DNA from: Candidatus Gastranaerophilales bacterium
GTDB taxonomy: Bacteria; Cyanobacteriota; Vampirovibrionia; Gastranaerophilales; Gastranaerophilaceae
Direction of reading: 5' to 3'
DNA length: 33,945 nucleotides
NCBI GenBank assembly: GCA_905234915.1
Contig: CAJOJP010000025.1
Location: 14,882-48,826, forward strand
A program made the translations under genes and the position numbers. The notes below the pieces were generated by a model. The model was not told the DNA's origin and did no database searches. It worked only from the letters and a program-made list of their open reading frames with translations. Shown here piece by piece: positions 1 to 9,276 of this stretch; within the stretch, counting starts at the first letter, position 1, and each line of letters opens with the position of its first letter.

Positions 1-95
1 TTATTTTTTATCAATAATAAAAAAATAGCTGGTGCGGCTTAAGAAATAAGCGGGTGTAACAGCTCCGAAAAGTGTTTTCTTTTTTGCAGTACTCT

Positions 96-130
96 AAAAA
101 AACAGAGCCGTATTAAAGCTCTGTTTTTTA
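96..130. terminator. Bidirectional intrinsic terminator downstream of fusA
   Basis: A 7-bp stem (102-108 pairing with 118-124) is extended on both sides by A/T pairs. An A-run lies on the left and a T-run on the right, so it can terminate transcription in either direction. It lies about 20 bases past the fusA stop codon, which suggests fusA is not co-transcribed with anything further left. Confidence 0.85.
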
Positions 131-149
131 GCAAATTTTATATCACTAA

Positions 150-2234
150 TTAAGCATTTGCGCCCGATTTTGATATGATTTCCATTTGAACATTAGCCGG
201 AACTTGTTCATACTTCAAGAATTCCATCGAGAAGGTGCCTCTACCCTGAGTATTTGAACGTAAGTCTGTAGCATAACCGAACATATTACCTAAAGGAACG
301 GTAGCTCTTACAATTACATTACCCGTATTGCCCTGAGGTTCCTGACCTTCAATACGTCCGCGTCTTCTTGAAATATCACCGATAATAGTACCCGTATATT
401 CATCAGGAATTTCAATTTCAACTTTCATCATAGGTTCAAGTATGCAGGGATTTGCTTTTTTACAGCCGTCTTTAATTGCCATAGAACCTGCAATTTTGAA
501 TGCCATTTCAGATGAGTCAACTTCGTGATAAGAACCGTCATAAAGTTCTACTTTAACATCAATCATTGGATAACCGGCTAAAATACCGCCTTCAAGAGCT
601 TCTTCCATACCTTTTCTGGCAGGTTCAATGTATTCTTTCGGAATAGCACCGCCGACGATTTTATTTTCAAATACAAAACCTTCGTTTTCTCCTGCGGGCA
701 TAATTCTGATTTTAACGTGACCGTATTGACCTTTACCGCCTGATTGACGAATAAATTTAGAATCCTGATCCGCATTTCCGAGAATTGTTTCTCTGTATGC
801 TACCTGTGGTTTACCTACATTTGCATCAACCTTAAATTCTCTTAAAAGTCTATCTACGATAATATCGAGGTGAAGTTCACCCATACCGGAAATAATTGTT
901 TGACCTGTTTCCGTATCGGATTTAACTCTAAAGGAGGGATCTTCTTCTGCAAGTTTTTGAAGCGCAATACCCATTTTATCCTGATCCGCTTTGGTTTTTG
1001 GCTCAATGGCAACAGAAATAACAGGATCCGGAAATTCCATTTTTTCCAAAATAATAGGAGCATTTTCATCACACAAGGTATCTCCTGTTGTAGTATCTTT
1101 TAATCCTACTGCAGCACAGATATCACCTGCATATACATCTGTTATTTCGTTTCTTTGGTCTGCATACATTTGAACTAATCTTGAAATACGTTCTTTTTTA
1201 CCGTTTGTTGCATTTAAAACATAAGAGCCGGAAGATAATTTACCTGAATATACTCTTAAGAAAGTTAAACGACCTACATAAGGATCGGTCATAATTTTAA
1301 AAGCAAGCGCGCTGAAAGGTTCATCTTCGCTGGAGTGTCTTGCAACTTTTTCACCGTTTTCAAGTTCCCCTTCAATAGCTTTAACATCTAATGGAGAAGG
1401 CATATAATATACAACATTATCCAATAAAAGTTGAACACCTTTATTTTTAAAAGCTGTTCCGCAGCATACCGGAACAATCTGGTTATTGCATACAGCTTTT
1501 CTTAAAGCAGCCTTTAATTCTTCAACAGTAGGTTCTTCACCTTCCATAAACTTCAACATCAAATCATCATCTGTTTCAGAAATTTTTTCAATCATTTCTG
1601 CTCTGTATTCTTTTGCTTTTTCAAGCATATCGGAAGGAATTTCTTCTTCTTTTATATCGGTACCTAAATCGTTAGTATAAATTTCAGCTTTCATTTCCAT
1701 TAAATCAATCAAACCTGTAAATTTATCTTCAGCTCCGATAGGTAATTGGATAGGAACAGCATTAGCCCCCAGTCTGTTTTTTATTTGGTCAACTACACGA
1801 TAGAAATTTGCCCCTGTTCTATCCATTTTATTAACAAACACCATACGGGGAACTTCGTATCTGTTAGCCTGACGCCAAACAGTTTCGGATTGAGATTGAA
1901 CACCGCCTACAGCGCAGAATACCGCAACAACGCCATCCAATACGCGTAATGAACGTTCTACTTCAATAGTAAAATCAACGTGTCCGGGAGTATCAATTAT
2001 ATTAAACTGATGATTTTTCCACATAGCGGTAACAGCAGCAGACTGAATTGTAATACCTCTTTCGCGTTCCTGCTCCATGAAGTCGGTAACTGCCGCTCCA
2101 TCATGAACTTCACCAATTTTGTGTGTTTTTCCCGTGTAAAAAAGAATACGCTCTGTTGTTGTGGTTTTACCGGCATCAATATGCGCCGCAATACCGAAAT
2201 TACGTACTCTCTCTAATGGAACTTGTCTTGCCAT
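150..2234 (-). CDS. fusA: Elongation factor G
   Basis: Ribosomal translocase GTPase, 694 aa, full length for EF-G. The N-terminus carries the P-loop AHIDAGKTT, then the switch and G-motifs RGITI, DTPGH and NKMD. The C-terminal half has the EF-G domain III-V signatures, such as GMGELHLDI and RRGRIEG. The frame stays open upstream to 2273, but the start chosen is the ATG at 2234. It follows an AAGGA Shine-Dalgarno and gives the usual MARQ-type N-terminus; the 13 extra upstream residues are not family-like. The gene stands alone rather than in a str operon with rpsL, rpsG and tuf, at least within this window. A terminator follows it. Confidence 0.98.
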   Translation of the reverse strand: MARQVPLERVRNFGIAAHIDAGKTTTTERILFYTGKTHKIGEVHDGAAVTDFMEQERERGITIQSAAVTAMWKNHQFNIIDTPGHVDFTIEVERSLRVLDGVVAVFCAVGGVQSQSETVWRQANRYEVPRMVFVNKMDRTGANFYRVVDQIKNRLGANAVPIQLPIGAEDKFTGLIDLMEMKAEIYTNDLGTDIKEEEIPSDMLEKAKEYRAEMIEKISETDDDLMLKFMEGEEPTVEELKAALRKAVCNNQIVPVCCGTAFKNKGVQLLLDNVVYYMPSPLDVKAIEGELENGEKVARHSSEDEPFSALAFKIMTDPYVGRLTFLRVYSGKLSSGSYVLNATNGKKERISRLVQMYADQRNEITDVYAGDICAAVGLKDTTTGDTLCDENAPIILEKMEFPDPVISVAIEPKTKADQDKMGIALQKLAEEDPSFRVKSDTETGQTIISGMGELHLDIIVDRLLREFKVDANVGKPQVAYRETILGNADQDSKFIRQSGGKGQYGHVKIRIMPAGENEGFVFENKIVGGAIPKEYIEPARKGMEEALEGGILAGYPMIDVKVELYDGSYHEVDSSEMAFKIAGSMAIKDGCKKANPCILEPMMKVEIEIPDEYTGTIIGDISRRRGRIEGQEPQGNTGNVIVRATVPLGNMFGYATDLRSNTQGRGTFSMEFLKYEQVPANVQMEIISKSGANA

Positions 2235-2402
2235 TTTTGTTTTCCTTTTATTTTTAATTACTACATAAATCACTTAGCTTTCGCTATTATTTTAATTTTT
2301 GCATAAAAATAATTTTTTTGTAACTTTATTTGCAAATATTCATAATAAAAGTTTATATCACTTGAAATCCGGCAATTTTTACTCCGGTTTCGGTATTCTA
2401 TT

Positions 2403-2445
2403 AACCGAAAGATTAATGTTTAATTATAAACCGTTAGATTGATGT
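2403..2445. repeat. Imperfect 17-bp direct repeat in the fusA / AMIN-like gene intergenic region
   Basis: Two copies of AACCGnnAGATTnATGT lie at 2403-2419 and 2429-2445, 26 bp start to start, matching at 14 of 17 positions. A TTTCGGT/ACCGAAA hairpin (2388-2410) overlaps the first copy. The 255-bp divergent gap holds no gene that I can see. The spacing, close to 2.5 helical turns, would suit a regulator binding site, but this is inference only. Confidence 0.4.
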
Positions 2446-2489
2446 CTTTTTTTTACAAACTTTTTAGAATTAAAAAAAGGGTAAATTAA

Positions 2490-3143
2490 ATGATTATATT
2501 TAAAGAGTGTATTAAGAAGTTTGTATATTGTGTATTAATTTTATTTTTTACAGGTCTGTCCGCAAATGCGGCAAATAATTCTCTTACGGGAATTGATGTT
2601 AAACAAAGCACTAAAGACGGCTATAATATAATATTAAATCTTGAAGGCATTGCTAATGTTAAAAAAATAATGAATACTGCTGATACTCTTGCTCTTATGC
2701 TTAATTCCACCGTACCTTCAAATGAAATGGAAATTATATATGATAATACCTCCGGTATTAATAATGTAACGGTTCAGAAAAAAAATCAGGAAAATACAAT
2801 TATAGTATTAGAAGGCAAAAATATCTCAAATTCTGTTATTTATTCAAAGGATATTTCCACCGGTCTTATAACACCAATAAATACAGGTATATTGTTTTTC
2901 GGTGTAAATAAGAATCTTATGACTTTATCAATTGCAGCAATGCTTTTATGGTTTTCAATAATATTCGGTTTTAGAAAAAATAACAGGAATAAGAATAAAA
3001 AATCAAACAAAATTTTAAGAAATATATCTTTATCAACTGCTCCTTCAATAGCTTATAAACCTTCAAATTCATATATCAGTGTTCCGAAAGATTTTATTAT
3101 CAACAGATATATGCAGGAAGAAAAAATTCAAAAAGCAGGTTAA
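2490..3143 (+). CDS. Exported, membrane-anchored protein with AMIN-like beta domain
   Basis: A 217-aa protein of unknown function. Residues 1-27 form a classic signal peptide: basic start, hydrophobic core, and an ANA-type cleavage site. Residues about 33-112 alternate short beta-strand-like segments (LTGIDV, YNIILNLEG, TLALMLN, NTIIVLEG). This resembles the AMIN fold used by envelope proteins to bind peptidoglycan or to sit in secretin and pilus complexes. A second hydrophobic segment at about 143-161 is followed by a very basic stretch, RKNNRNKNKK, which predicts a cytoplasmic C-terminus of about 55 residues. An AGGG Shine-Dalgarno precedes the ATG. The AMIN assignment rests on the pattern only. 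The gene converges on the glycosyltransferase at 3163 with a 19-base gap and no obvious terminator. Confidence 0.65.
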   Translation: MIIFKECIKKFVYCVLILFFTGLSANAANNSLTGIDVKQSTKDGYNIILNLEGIANVKKIMNTADTLALMLNSTVPSNEMEIIYDNTSGINNVTVQKKNQENTIIVLEGKNISNSVIYSKDISTGLITPINTGILFFGVNKNLMTLSIAAMLLWFSIIFGFRKNNRNKNKKSNKILRNISLSTAPSIAYKPSNSYISVPKDFIINRYMQEEKIQKAG

Positions 3144-3162
3144 AAATTATAGAAATATATAA

Positions 3163-4167
3163 TTAAATTAAACCTTTTTTTTCAAGTTTTTTGGATAATT
3201 TTTTATATAAAAATAATCTTGCTTTATATTTTAAAGGAAGGTTTTTTGATTTTAATTCATTTATTAAATTAATATTCTCTTTATATAAATTATTTAAATC
3301 TGTTAATTTTTTAACAGATTTAAGTATTTTATCTTCTTCTTTAATTTCCGATAAATCATCAATTAAGGAATGTTTAATTGAGTTAAAAGAATTATAAGAA
3401 TTTAATAAAAGCTGCGGATATTTTTTATCGAAATAAATCCATAAATCCTTGTATAAATTAGCAGTTAATAAATTTTGCCCGAGTTTTGAGTTTCCCATCC
3501 ATAGTCCTTCTTCTGTGACTCTATAGACGGCATCTTCTTCCGCTGCGCAATGTGCCTTGCCTTTTTCAAGATGAATTGCCGTTCTAAAGGAATCCCCTCT
3601 AAAAGATTGTTCGTTTGTAGGCGAAACCAAATTAATCATTTTATCCGGCAAGCCGTTTTTAAAAACAACATTTCTGAAAGTTGACCCCAGAGTGCAGCCT
3701 AAAGCTGCTTTTCCTTTCAAAAAGTCATTAAAATCAGAATCAACAATATGTTTCCTTTTAATAAATTGTTTTCTTGAACCATCAGGCATTTGTTGAATGG
3801 TATCTGTTACATATATTGTATAATCTTTGTTTTTTTCAAGAAAATCAAGTGCTTTTTGAATTTTGTATTTGTCTATCCAAAAATCATCAGGATCAAGTAC
3901 GCAAAAATAGTCGGTTTTAGTAAGTTCATAGGCTCTACGTACATTTTTATACAATTTTTGATTTGTTTTTGATGTCAAAAGTGTAATTTTACCGGGATAT
4001 TTAGCTTGATATTGTTTGACTATATCTGTGGTTTTATCGGTAGAACAATCATCAGCAACAATTATATTATAATTATAAGTTGTTTCTTGCATAAAAACTG
4101 AATTTAGAGCTTCAGCAATATATTTTTCTTTATTATATGACGGCATTATTATTGTTATATCAGCCAT
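3163..4167 (-). CDS. Family 2 glycosyltransferase
   Basis: A 334-aa GT-A fold glycosyltransferase. The nucleotide-sugar binding start (ITIIMPSYNKEKYI) is followed by the first acidic motif ADDCSTD (residues 38-44) and the metal-binding DPDDFW (92-97). There is no membrane segment, so it is probably cytosolic or peripheral. The substrate cannot be read from sequence. The C-terminal 90 residues are helical and lysine-rich. It is the last gene of a minus-strand run and starts 24 bases after the prepilin peptidase stop, with an AGAGGTG Shine-Dalgarno. That linkage makes a role in decorating surface structures such as pili plausible but unproven. Confidence 0.88.
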   Translation of the reverse strand: MADITIIMPSYNKEKYIAEALNSVFMQETTYNYNIIVADDCSTDKTTDIVKQYQAKYPGKITLLTSKTNQKLYKNVRRAYELTKTDYFCVLDPDDFWIDKYKIQKALDFLEKNKDYTIYVTDTIQQMPDGSRKQFIKRKHIVDSDFNDFLKGKAALGCTLGSTFRNVVFKNGLPDKMINLVSPTNEQSFRGDSFRTAIHLEKGKAHCAAEEDAVYRVTEEGLWMGNSKLGQNLLTANLYKDLWIYFDKKYPQLLLNSYNSFNSIKHSLIDDLSEIKEEDKILKSVKKLTDLNNLYKENINLINELKSKNLPLKYKARLFLYKKLSKKLEKKGLI

Positions 4168-4191
4168 AATACACCTCTTGTTTAATTCCGG

Positions 4192-5250
4192 CTAAATAAA
4201 TATATGTTCAAATAAAAATCTTTTTATATCATTTCCCCAAAAAAGGACAACAAATGTTGAAATTAAAAGTGCAGGCCCGAAGGGAATTGCGGAAAATCCC
4301 TGATTGCTGCGCGTTTGTTTTAATCCGGTTACAAAATCAACAGCAAAAAACATAAGCACAACAACAAAAGCTATTGCCGCATAAAAATTAAGCTCGATTA
4401 TATTTGTAATAAGCCAGTAAACTATAGCCAGCACAATAAAAGAAACTAATGAAAAAACTAATCTGTAATGTTTTTGCCTGTATAAATTAATTATAAATTG
4501 CGGTAATACACAAACCGCTTGCAGGATAATAGACGTAAACATTGCAAGAAGCATATACTGCCAGCCGAGTAAAGCTCCTGAAGCTGCTGCAAGGTATGTA
4601 TCACCTTCGCCAAAGGCACGTTTATTTTTTTTTATATATTCATTTATATCAAAGTTTTCATCTTCAATATCCGTTTTTCTATCTTCTTCCTTTTCAATAT
4701 TTTCAACTTTTTCTTCCTTCTTTTTTATAAGATAATATGAAAGTTTTGCAATAATCTCCATAGCAAAAGCCCCGGCAATTAAACCGACAGCCGGAACGGT
4801 ATAGTTTGAAATTCCGTTAATATTTAATGATAAAGCTATTGCGGAAACAATTAAAATCCAGGCATGAGTTTCAAAAATATATTCTCTTTTTATATCGGTA
4901 ATAATTATAACAATTGAAATTGAAAATAATATTAAAAATAAAAGAGTTTTTATTGTTGACCCCCAGGCAAAATAAGCTGCAAGAAAAATTACGGAGGTAA
5001 GAGCTTCTACAATCGGGTATTGTATGCTCACACTTTGAGCGCAATTTCTGCATTTACCTTTAAATGTAAAGAAATATGAAAATATTGGAATATTATCGTA
5101 CCATTTTATGCGGGCAGAACATTTAGGACATTTTGACGGCGGAAGTATTATTGATTCATTTGTTAAAGCACGAAGTGCAACAACATTCAAAAAACTGCCT
5201 ATACAAGCTCCTATTATAAGGACAAATAAACAAACTAAAATTGCTTCCAT
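4192..5250 (-). CDS. pilD: Prepilin peptidase (type IV leader peptidase, A24 family)
   Basis: A polytopic inner-membrane aspartyl protease that cleaves the leader of type IV pilin-like proteins and usually N-methylates the new N-terminus. The methylase/zinc domain has two CxxC pairs (C41/C44 and C67/C70) around the family phrase WYDNIP. The two catalytic aspartates are visible as D119 in TDIKREYI and the GEGD motif at 214-217. At 352 aa it is longer than the usual 250-290. The extra length is mainly a charged Lys/Glu/Asp-rich loop (about 176-208) just before GEGD, plus additional C-terminal membrane segments. The start ATG lies 4 bases after the sigma factor stop, so translation is probably coupled. 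No pilin gene is present in the window. Confidence 0.93.
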   Translation of the reverse strand: MEAILVCLFVLIIGACIGSFLNVVALRALTNESIILPPSKCPKCSARIKWYDNIPIFSYFFTFKGKCRNCAQSVSIQYPIVEALTSVIFLAAYFAWGSTIKTLLFLILFSISIVIIITDIKREYIFETHAWILIVSAIALSLNINGISNYTVPAVGLIAGAFAMEIIAKLSYYLIKKKEEKVENIEKEEDRKTDIEDENFDINEYIKKNKRAFGEGDTYLAAASGALLGWQYMLLAMFTSIILQAVCVLPQFIINLYRQKHYRLVFSLVSFIVLAIVYWLITNIIELNFYAAIAFVVVLMFFAVDFVTGLKQTRSNQGFSAIPFGPALLISTFVVLFWGNDIKRFLFEHIFI

Positions 5251-5254
5251 AATT

Positions 5255-6040
5255 TTATACCTTTTCTTTTTCAGATAAAATTTTTAAAAGATTCTGCAGT
5301 GCTTTTTTCAATCTTCTTGAAACCTGCATTTGAGATATACCGAGTTTTGCGGCTATTTGAGTCTGGCTCATATCTTCAAAATAATTAAGTACTATTACCT
5401 CTTGCAGTTTTACATCAAGTTTTTTTATTGCATCATTTAACAAAATTTTATCCTCGTGAAAGGATTCCAGATTATAATGATTATCATCTGCAATTTTATC
5501 AAATAAAGATAATGATTCATCGTTACCTGTAGAAATAATCTGGTCAAGAGAAATTGTCTGTTTTCTTCTTTCAACATCAATAACTTCTTTAACTTTACCT
5601 ACCGAGGTACCGAGTTCTTCAGCTATAATAGCTTCAGAAGGTTCATTTCCCTGTTCGTCTTTTAATTTTTGCATAACTTTATTTACACGGTATGCAAGTT
5701 CATATATTTCTCTTGGAGCTTTAATCATAGCGACTTTATCACGAAGATAATGTCTTATTTCTCCGGTAATAAGATAAGTAGCATAAGTTTTAAAATTCTC
5801 GCTCACTTTAGGATTATATAATTGAATGGCTTTAACAAGCCCTACACTTCCAACCTGAATAATATCTTCAACGGGGTCTGTATTTCTTCTGGCTAAACCG
5901 CGTCCGATTTTTTTTACAAGCGGCATAGCCGCAAGGGCAATAATATTTTGTAAGTGTTTTTTTTCTTTTTCATCCTCTGATGATTTATACAGCTTAAGAT
6001 ATTCCGATATTTCATCATAATTAACATTATAATCAGCCAC
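5255..6040 (-). CDS. Group 3 sigma-70 factor, SigF/SigB/WhiG type
   Basis: An alternative RNA polymerase sigma factor, 261 aa. Region 2 spans about 29-105 (DIIQVGSVGLVKA, FKTYATYLITGEIRHYLRD), region 3 about 110-170, and region 4 about 205-252 with a helix-turn-helix around MSQTQIAAKLGISQMQVSRR. Region 1.1 is absent, as expected for this group. It starts with GTG at 6040, preceded by an AGAGGA Shine-Dalgarno. It is followed after 4 bases by the prepilin peptidase. In the cyanobacterium Synechocystis, SigF is needed for type IV pili and motility, so this linkage suggests a pilus or surface regulon. No anti-sigma or anti-anti-sigma gene is adjacent. Confidence 0.92.
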   Translation of the reverse strand: MADYNVNYDEISEYLKLYKSSEDEKEKKHLQNIIALAAMPLVKKIGRGLARRNTDPVEDIIQVGSVGLVKAIQLYNPKVSENFKTYATYLITGEIRHYLRDKVAMIKAPREIYELAYRVNKVMQKLKDEQGNEPSEAIIAEELGTSVGKVKEVIDVERRKQTISLDQIISTGNDESLSLFDKIADDNHYNLESFHEDKILLNDAIKKLDVKLQEVIVLNYFEDMSQTQIAAKLGISQMQVSRRLKKALQNLLKILSEKEKV

Positions 6041-6074
6041 AAAAAAGTCCTCTTATCTTCCTTCTACCATTATA

Positions 6075-6470
6075 TTACAATATTTCAAAAGGATAAGGCA
6101 ATATTTCATTAATACCAAAAATTTTAATTTCATTGTCCAATCCTTGAAGTATAATTTGAGTATTATACCCTTTTGCAAATTCGTATATCCACTGCCTGCA
6201 TGCCCCGCATGGGAAACATAGGTGAGTTTTAGACGAATATACAGCTAATTTAATGAGTTTTGATTTTTCTCCGGCTGCTATGGCAGATGAAATAGCATTT
6301 CTTTCCGCACATAAAGAAAGACCGTAACTGGAATTTTCAACATTACATCCTGTATATTCATTTCTGCTTTCAAAAACTGCACAGGCTCCGACAGGAAAAT
6401 CCGAATATTTGCAATAAGCATTTTTTGATGCATTTATTGCCAATTGTAAAATTTCTTTATTATTTTTCAT
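6075..6470 (-). CDS. cdd: Cytidine deaminase
   Basis: Converts cytidine and deoxycytidine to uridine and deoxyuridine in pyrimidine salvage. At 131 aa it matches the small homotetrameric class. The zinc site is C54-A-E56 (in SLCAERNA) with C88 and C91 in PCGACRQ, and E56 is the proton shuttle. A GGAAGG Shine-Dalgarno lies 5-6 bases before the ATG. It heads a minus-strand run that continues after 34 bases into the sigma factor gene. The run may be one operon, but the functional link is not obvious. Confidence 0.96.
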   Translation of the reverse strand: MKNNKEILQLAINASKNAYCKYSDFPVGACAVFESRNEYTGCNVENSSYGLSLCAERNAISSAIAAGEKSKLIKLAVYSSKTHLCFPCGACRQWIYEFAKGYNTQIILQGLDNEIKIFGINEILPYPFEIL

Positions 6471-6536
6471 TCCAAACCTTCCGTTACATGCAATATTTTA
6501 TACGTAAATGCTTTTATAGAATATAGTATATTTGAA

Positions 6537-6545
6537 TGATATAAT
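6537..6545 (+). promoter_or_regulatory. Extended -10 promoter for murA
   Basis: TGATATAAT is a perfect extended -10 element (TGnTATAAT). It lies about 100 bases before the murA start and has no good -35. The predicted transcript would have a leader of about 95 bases. A matching extended -10 occurs before ftsH. Confidence 0.5.
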
Positions 6546-6645
6546 ATGTTGTGTTTACAATATTTAATCTATTTACGCATAAATGTCAGAGTTATATTAT
6601 TATATTAAATATGGGTTATTATCTTAATCCCAAATGGGAGGAACA

Positions 6646-7974
6646 TTGACAGATAAAATTAAAATAATCGGCGGAAAACCATTAAAAGGTGAAGTTTCTA
6701 TAAGCGGAGCCAAAAATGCAGTATTAAAATTAATGGCGGCTTCTATACTTGCAAAAGGTGAAAGCAAAATTTACAATGTTCCTGAATTGACGGATGTTAT
6801 TATTATGCTCAATGTAATTGAGCAATTAGGTGCAAAAACAAATTATGACAGAATAAATAAAATAATAACCATTGATGCTTCTGAAATTACGGAGGTAAGA
6901 GCCGGATATGAGCTTGTAAGCAGAATGAGAGCTTCATTTATTGTATTGGGAGCATTGGTGGGAAGATGTAAAGAAGCTGTTGTTGCGCTCCCCGGCGGTT
7001 GTGCCATAGGCGAAAGAAAAGTAGATTTTCATATAAGAGGTTTAGAAGCCCTCGGTACAAATGTTAAAATCGAAAACGGTTACGTCCACGCAAAAGCTAA
7101 AAAATTAACAGGTAATGATATTTATTTGGATATTCCTTCTGTAGGCGCAACTGAAAATATTATGCTCGCTGCTGTTCTGGCGGAAGGAGCTACGCGTATT
7201 CAAAATGCAGCTCAAGAACCTGAAATAGTTGATTTATCTAATTTCTTAAACGCTATGGGGGCTGATATTACAGGTGCGGGGACATCGGAAATTGTTATTA
7301 ACGGTGTTAAACAGGAAAACTTAAAACCCATTGAATATACTACTATTCCCGATAGAATTGAAGCAGGAACATATATGGCTGCTTTTGTTGCAACAAAAGG
7401 TAAGGGGATTATCAGAAATATTTTCCCGAATCATCTTACTTTTTATACTTCAAAACTTACTAAAATGGGAGCTGACGTTAAATTAGTCGATCCTACCTCG
7501 ATAGAAGTAAGCTGCAAAAAAAGACTTGAAGCTGTAAATATAATTACTCAGCCGTATCCCGGTTTTCCTACAGATTTACAGTCACTCGCAATGGCACTGG
7601 CTACAACGGCGGACGGAGTAAGTATTATTACGGAAAGTCTTTACGAAAACAGATTTATGCAGGTTCCGGAACTTAGAAAGATGGGGGCTGATATTCATCA
7701 GGAACGAAATCACGCACTTGTTAAAGGTGTAAAAAATCTTACAGGCGCAAATTTAAAAGCTTCTGATTTGCGTGCCGGAGCTTCACTTATTATAGCAGCA
7801 CTTATGTCTGAAGGGGAAAGCATTATTGATAATATTTATCATATCGACAGAGGCTATGAACTTATTGAGGACAAATTCAGAAATATTGGAGCTGATATAG
7901 TACGATACAGTGAAAAAGAAGCGGATATTATTAATCAAAATAAAGGAAGTTTAAGTGAATCAACAAAATTATAA
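6646..7974 (+). CDS. murA: UDP-N-acetylglucosamine 1-carboxyvinyltransferase
   Basis: The first committed step of peptidoglycan synthesis, transferring enolpyruvate from PEP to UDP-GlcNAc. The start is decided by the ribosome site. GGGAGG at 6636-6641 lies 4 bases before a TTG at 6646. The in-frame ATG at 6634 has no Shine-Dalgarno and is itself part of this site. From TTG the protein is 442 aa and begins with the family pattern, including SGAKNA (K23, N24 bind substrate). The catalytic loop reads PGGCAIG with Cys119. The enzyme is therefore of the cysteine type, predicted to be fosfomycin-sensitive, unlike Asp-type homologues. Its last 20 bases overlap the next gene, which suggests coupled translation. 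Confidence 0.96.
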   Translation: MTDKIKIIGGKPLKGEVSISGAKNAVLKLMAASILAKGESKIYNVPELTDVIIMLNVIEQLGAKTNYDRINKIITIDASEITEVRAGYELVSRMRASFIVLGALVGRCKEAVVALPGGCAIGERKVDFHIRGLEALGTNVKIENGYVHAKAKKLTGNDIYLDIPSVGATENIMLAAVLAEGATRIQNAAQEPEIVDLSNFLNAMGADITGAGTSEIVINGVKQENLKPIEYTTIPDRIEAGTYMAAFVATKGKGIIRNIFPNHLTFYTSKLTKMGADVKLVDPTSIEVSCKKRLEAVNIITQPYPGFPTDLQSLAMALATTADGVSIITESLYENRFMQVPELRKMGADIHQERNHALVKGVKNLTGANLKASDLRAGASLIIAALMSEGESIIDNIYHIDRGYELIEDKFRNIGADIVRYSEKEADIINQNKGSLSESTKL

Positions 7975-8278
7975 AAGATGGTATGATTATGACCCTGTTT
8001 TACTTGAAGTGATTAATCTGCTTCAAAATTATCAAAATGAATTAAAAGCTCAGGCTGAAATTTTTTTACAGGAAATAGAAAAAAAAGTTTCAAAAGATGC
8101 TATTGATAAATTTTATGAAATGGTAAGACCCAAAGTTTGCAATCGCTGGTATGATAAAGACCCTGTTATTTCTAAAACCGTTGAACTTCTAAGAGTAGTT
8201 CCTCCTGATGTACAAAAAGCTACCGCCCAAAGTTTTTTGAATGCCCTTAAGGAAATGGGTGTATATAAAAATAATTAA
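7955..8278 (+). CDS. Small protein with duplicated RWYDxDP module
   Basis: A 107-aa soluble protein that I do not recognise. It starts at GTG 7955 with AAGGAAG five bases upstream, inside the end of murA. It consists of two copies of one module of about 35 residues (8-42 and 64-99). Each begins RWYDxDPV and continues as a helix with the pattern LL...(A)Q..FL..(I/L)..K. The linker (43-63) is helical and charged. There is no signal peptide or membrane segment. Its overlap with murA hints at a role tied to envelope synthesis, but that is only context. Its stop codon overlaps that of the convergent gene at 8275. Confidence 0.8.
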   Translation: MNQQNYKRWYDYDPVLLEVINLLQNYQNELKAQAEIFLQEIEKKVSKDAIDKFYEMVRPKVCNRWYDKDPVISKTVELLRVVPPDVQKATAQSFLNALKEMGVYKNN

Positions 8279-9276
8279 AAAAGTTTTTTGGCTAAAGGCG
8301 GAATGATTTTTCTCCAGGCATTAGCATTAGGATGAATAGTGACTGTTCTTTCATTTTCAAGTATATCCTCCATACTTGCTTTTGCGCCCGTGAGTTCTTC
8401 TGTTGAAAGAACAATGATACCTTCATTTTCAAGGTCTTTCCATTTTGTAATATCAAGCGAATTAACAGCTTCTTCACTTGCATTTAATCCTGAGCGTTTT
8501 ATAACATTTATTTCATCCGAGTATATTAATAAAACCATTTTTGCATTTGGAAAATTTGAGTGAATATCATTATTAATCGACTTAAAATAATTTTTTAACA
8601 GATTTATTACACTGTTTTCAAGCCCTTGTTTATACAAGGATTTAACAAATAACTTATTTTTTATTGATAAAACTGTATATAAATTATCGAAAACAGAATA
8701 TTTTTGATCTTGTAAAAGACCGTATTTTCTTAAATTATAATATCTGTATTGTCTGTTAGGACTGAAAGTTCTTGCAAATTGAGGATAAGTATATGTAAAA
8801 ATAACGTATTCCAAGGGATTTTCAGTTGTTTGATTTTTTAATTCTTGAATATTTTTTTCATTTTTAAATTCTAATACAGAATACTCGCTGCCCTCTGTAC
8901 AGAATGCCCAGTTATAAACAGGGCGTTTTGTGTAATTTGAAAGCTGATAAGCAAAAGTTTTTTCTTTTGTAAGTCCGAGCCCGTATGTATAAGAATCACC
9001 CAACAGTAATACAGCTCCTTTTTTGTATTTTTCACCCGTTTGTTCTCTGCCGTCATTTGTGTAATATATCGGATTTCCTTCTTGAGGTTTTTTATAATTT
9101 ACATATAAATGGTTTCCCACAAGAAATTCATCTTTTAATTTTTCAAATTTTTTATAATCGGGAAATAAAATGAATCCTGAAGAAAAAATACTTCTGTAGG
9201 CAAAAACTTCATTTGCAATAAAAAGTATTGATAATAAAATAATATTCAAAATTATTATTAATATTTTCTTTTTCAT
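8275..9276 (-). CDS. Membrane-anchored SGNH-fold protein, paralogue A
   Basis: A 333-aa protein with an uncleaved-type N-terminal hydrophobic anchor (5-25), so the bulk is probably outside the cytoplasmic membrane. The SGNH/GDSL nucleophile block is intact as LLLGDSYTYG with S95. Near the C-terminus IHPNANAW supplies the histidine (H315), but the usual aspartate three residues before it is replaced by valine (V312). Family members act as carbohydrate or lipid esterases or O-acyl-modifying enzymes. The substrate is unknown, and loss of the Asp may weaken catalysis or be compensated. The start ATG overlaps the stop of paralogue B (ATGA), so the two are translationally coupled. Confidence 0.75.
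   Translation of the reverse strand: MKKKILIIILNIILLSILFIANEVFAYRSIFSSGFILFPDYKKFEKLKDEFLVGNHLYVNYKKPQEGNPIYYTNDGREQTGEKYKKGAVLLLGDSYTYGLGLTKEKTFAYQLSNYTKRPVYNWAFCTEGSEYSVLEFKNEKNIQELKNQTTENPLEYVIFTYTYPQFARTFSPNRQYRYYNLRKYGLLQDQKYSVFDNLYTVLSIKNKLFVKSLYKQGLENSVINLLKNYFKSINNDIHSNFPNAKMVLLIYSDEINVIKRSGLNASEEAVNSLDITKWKDLENEGIIVLSTEELTGAKASMEDILENERTVTIHPNANAWRKIIPPLAKKLF

Noticed and set aside
1-95. Possible gene tail or RNA at the left end
   Set aside because: Short frames on both strands have no start or family signal, and no tRNA or other RNA signature was recognised.
578-2216. Several 60-80 codon frames opposite or within fusA
   Set aside because: They are antisense or shifted shadows of a highly conserved gene, without ribosome sites.
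2235-2273. N-terminal extension of EF-G by 13 residues from the upstream ATG
   Set aside because: The Shine-Dalgarno lies inside this extension, immediately before the family-like MARQ start.
6634-6645. ATG start for murA at 6634
   Set aside because: It overlaps the GGGAGG ribosome site that serves TTG 6646, and it has no Shine-Dalgarno of its own.
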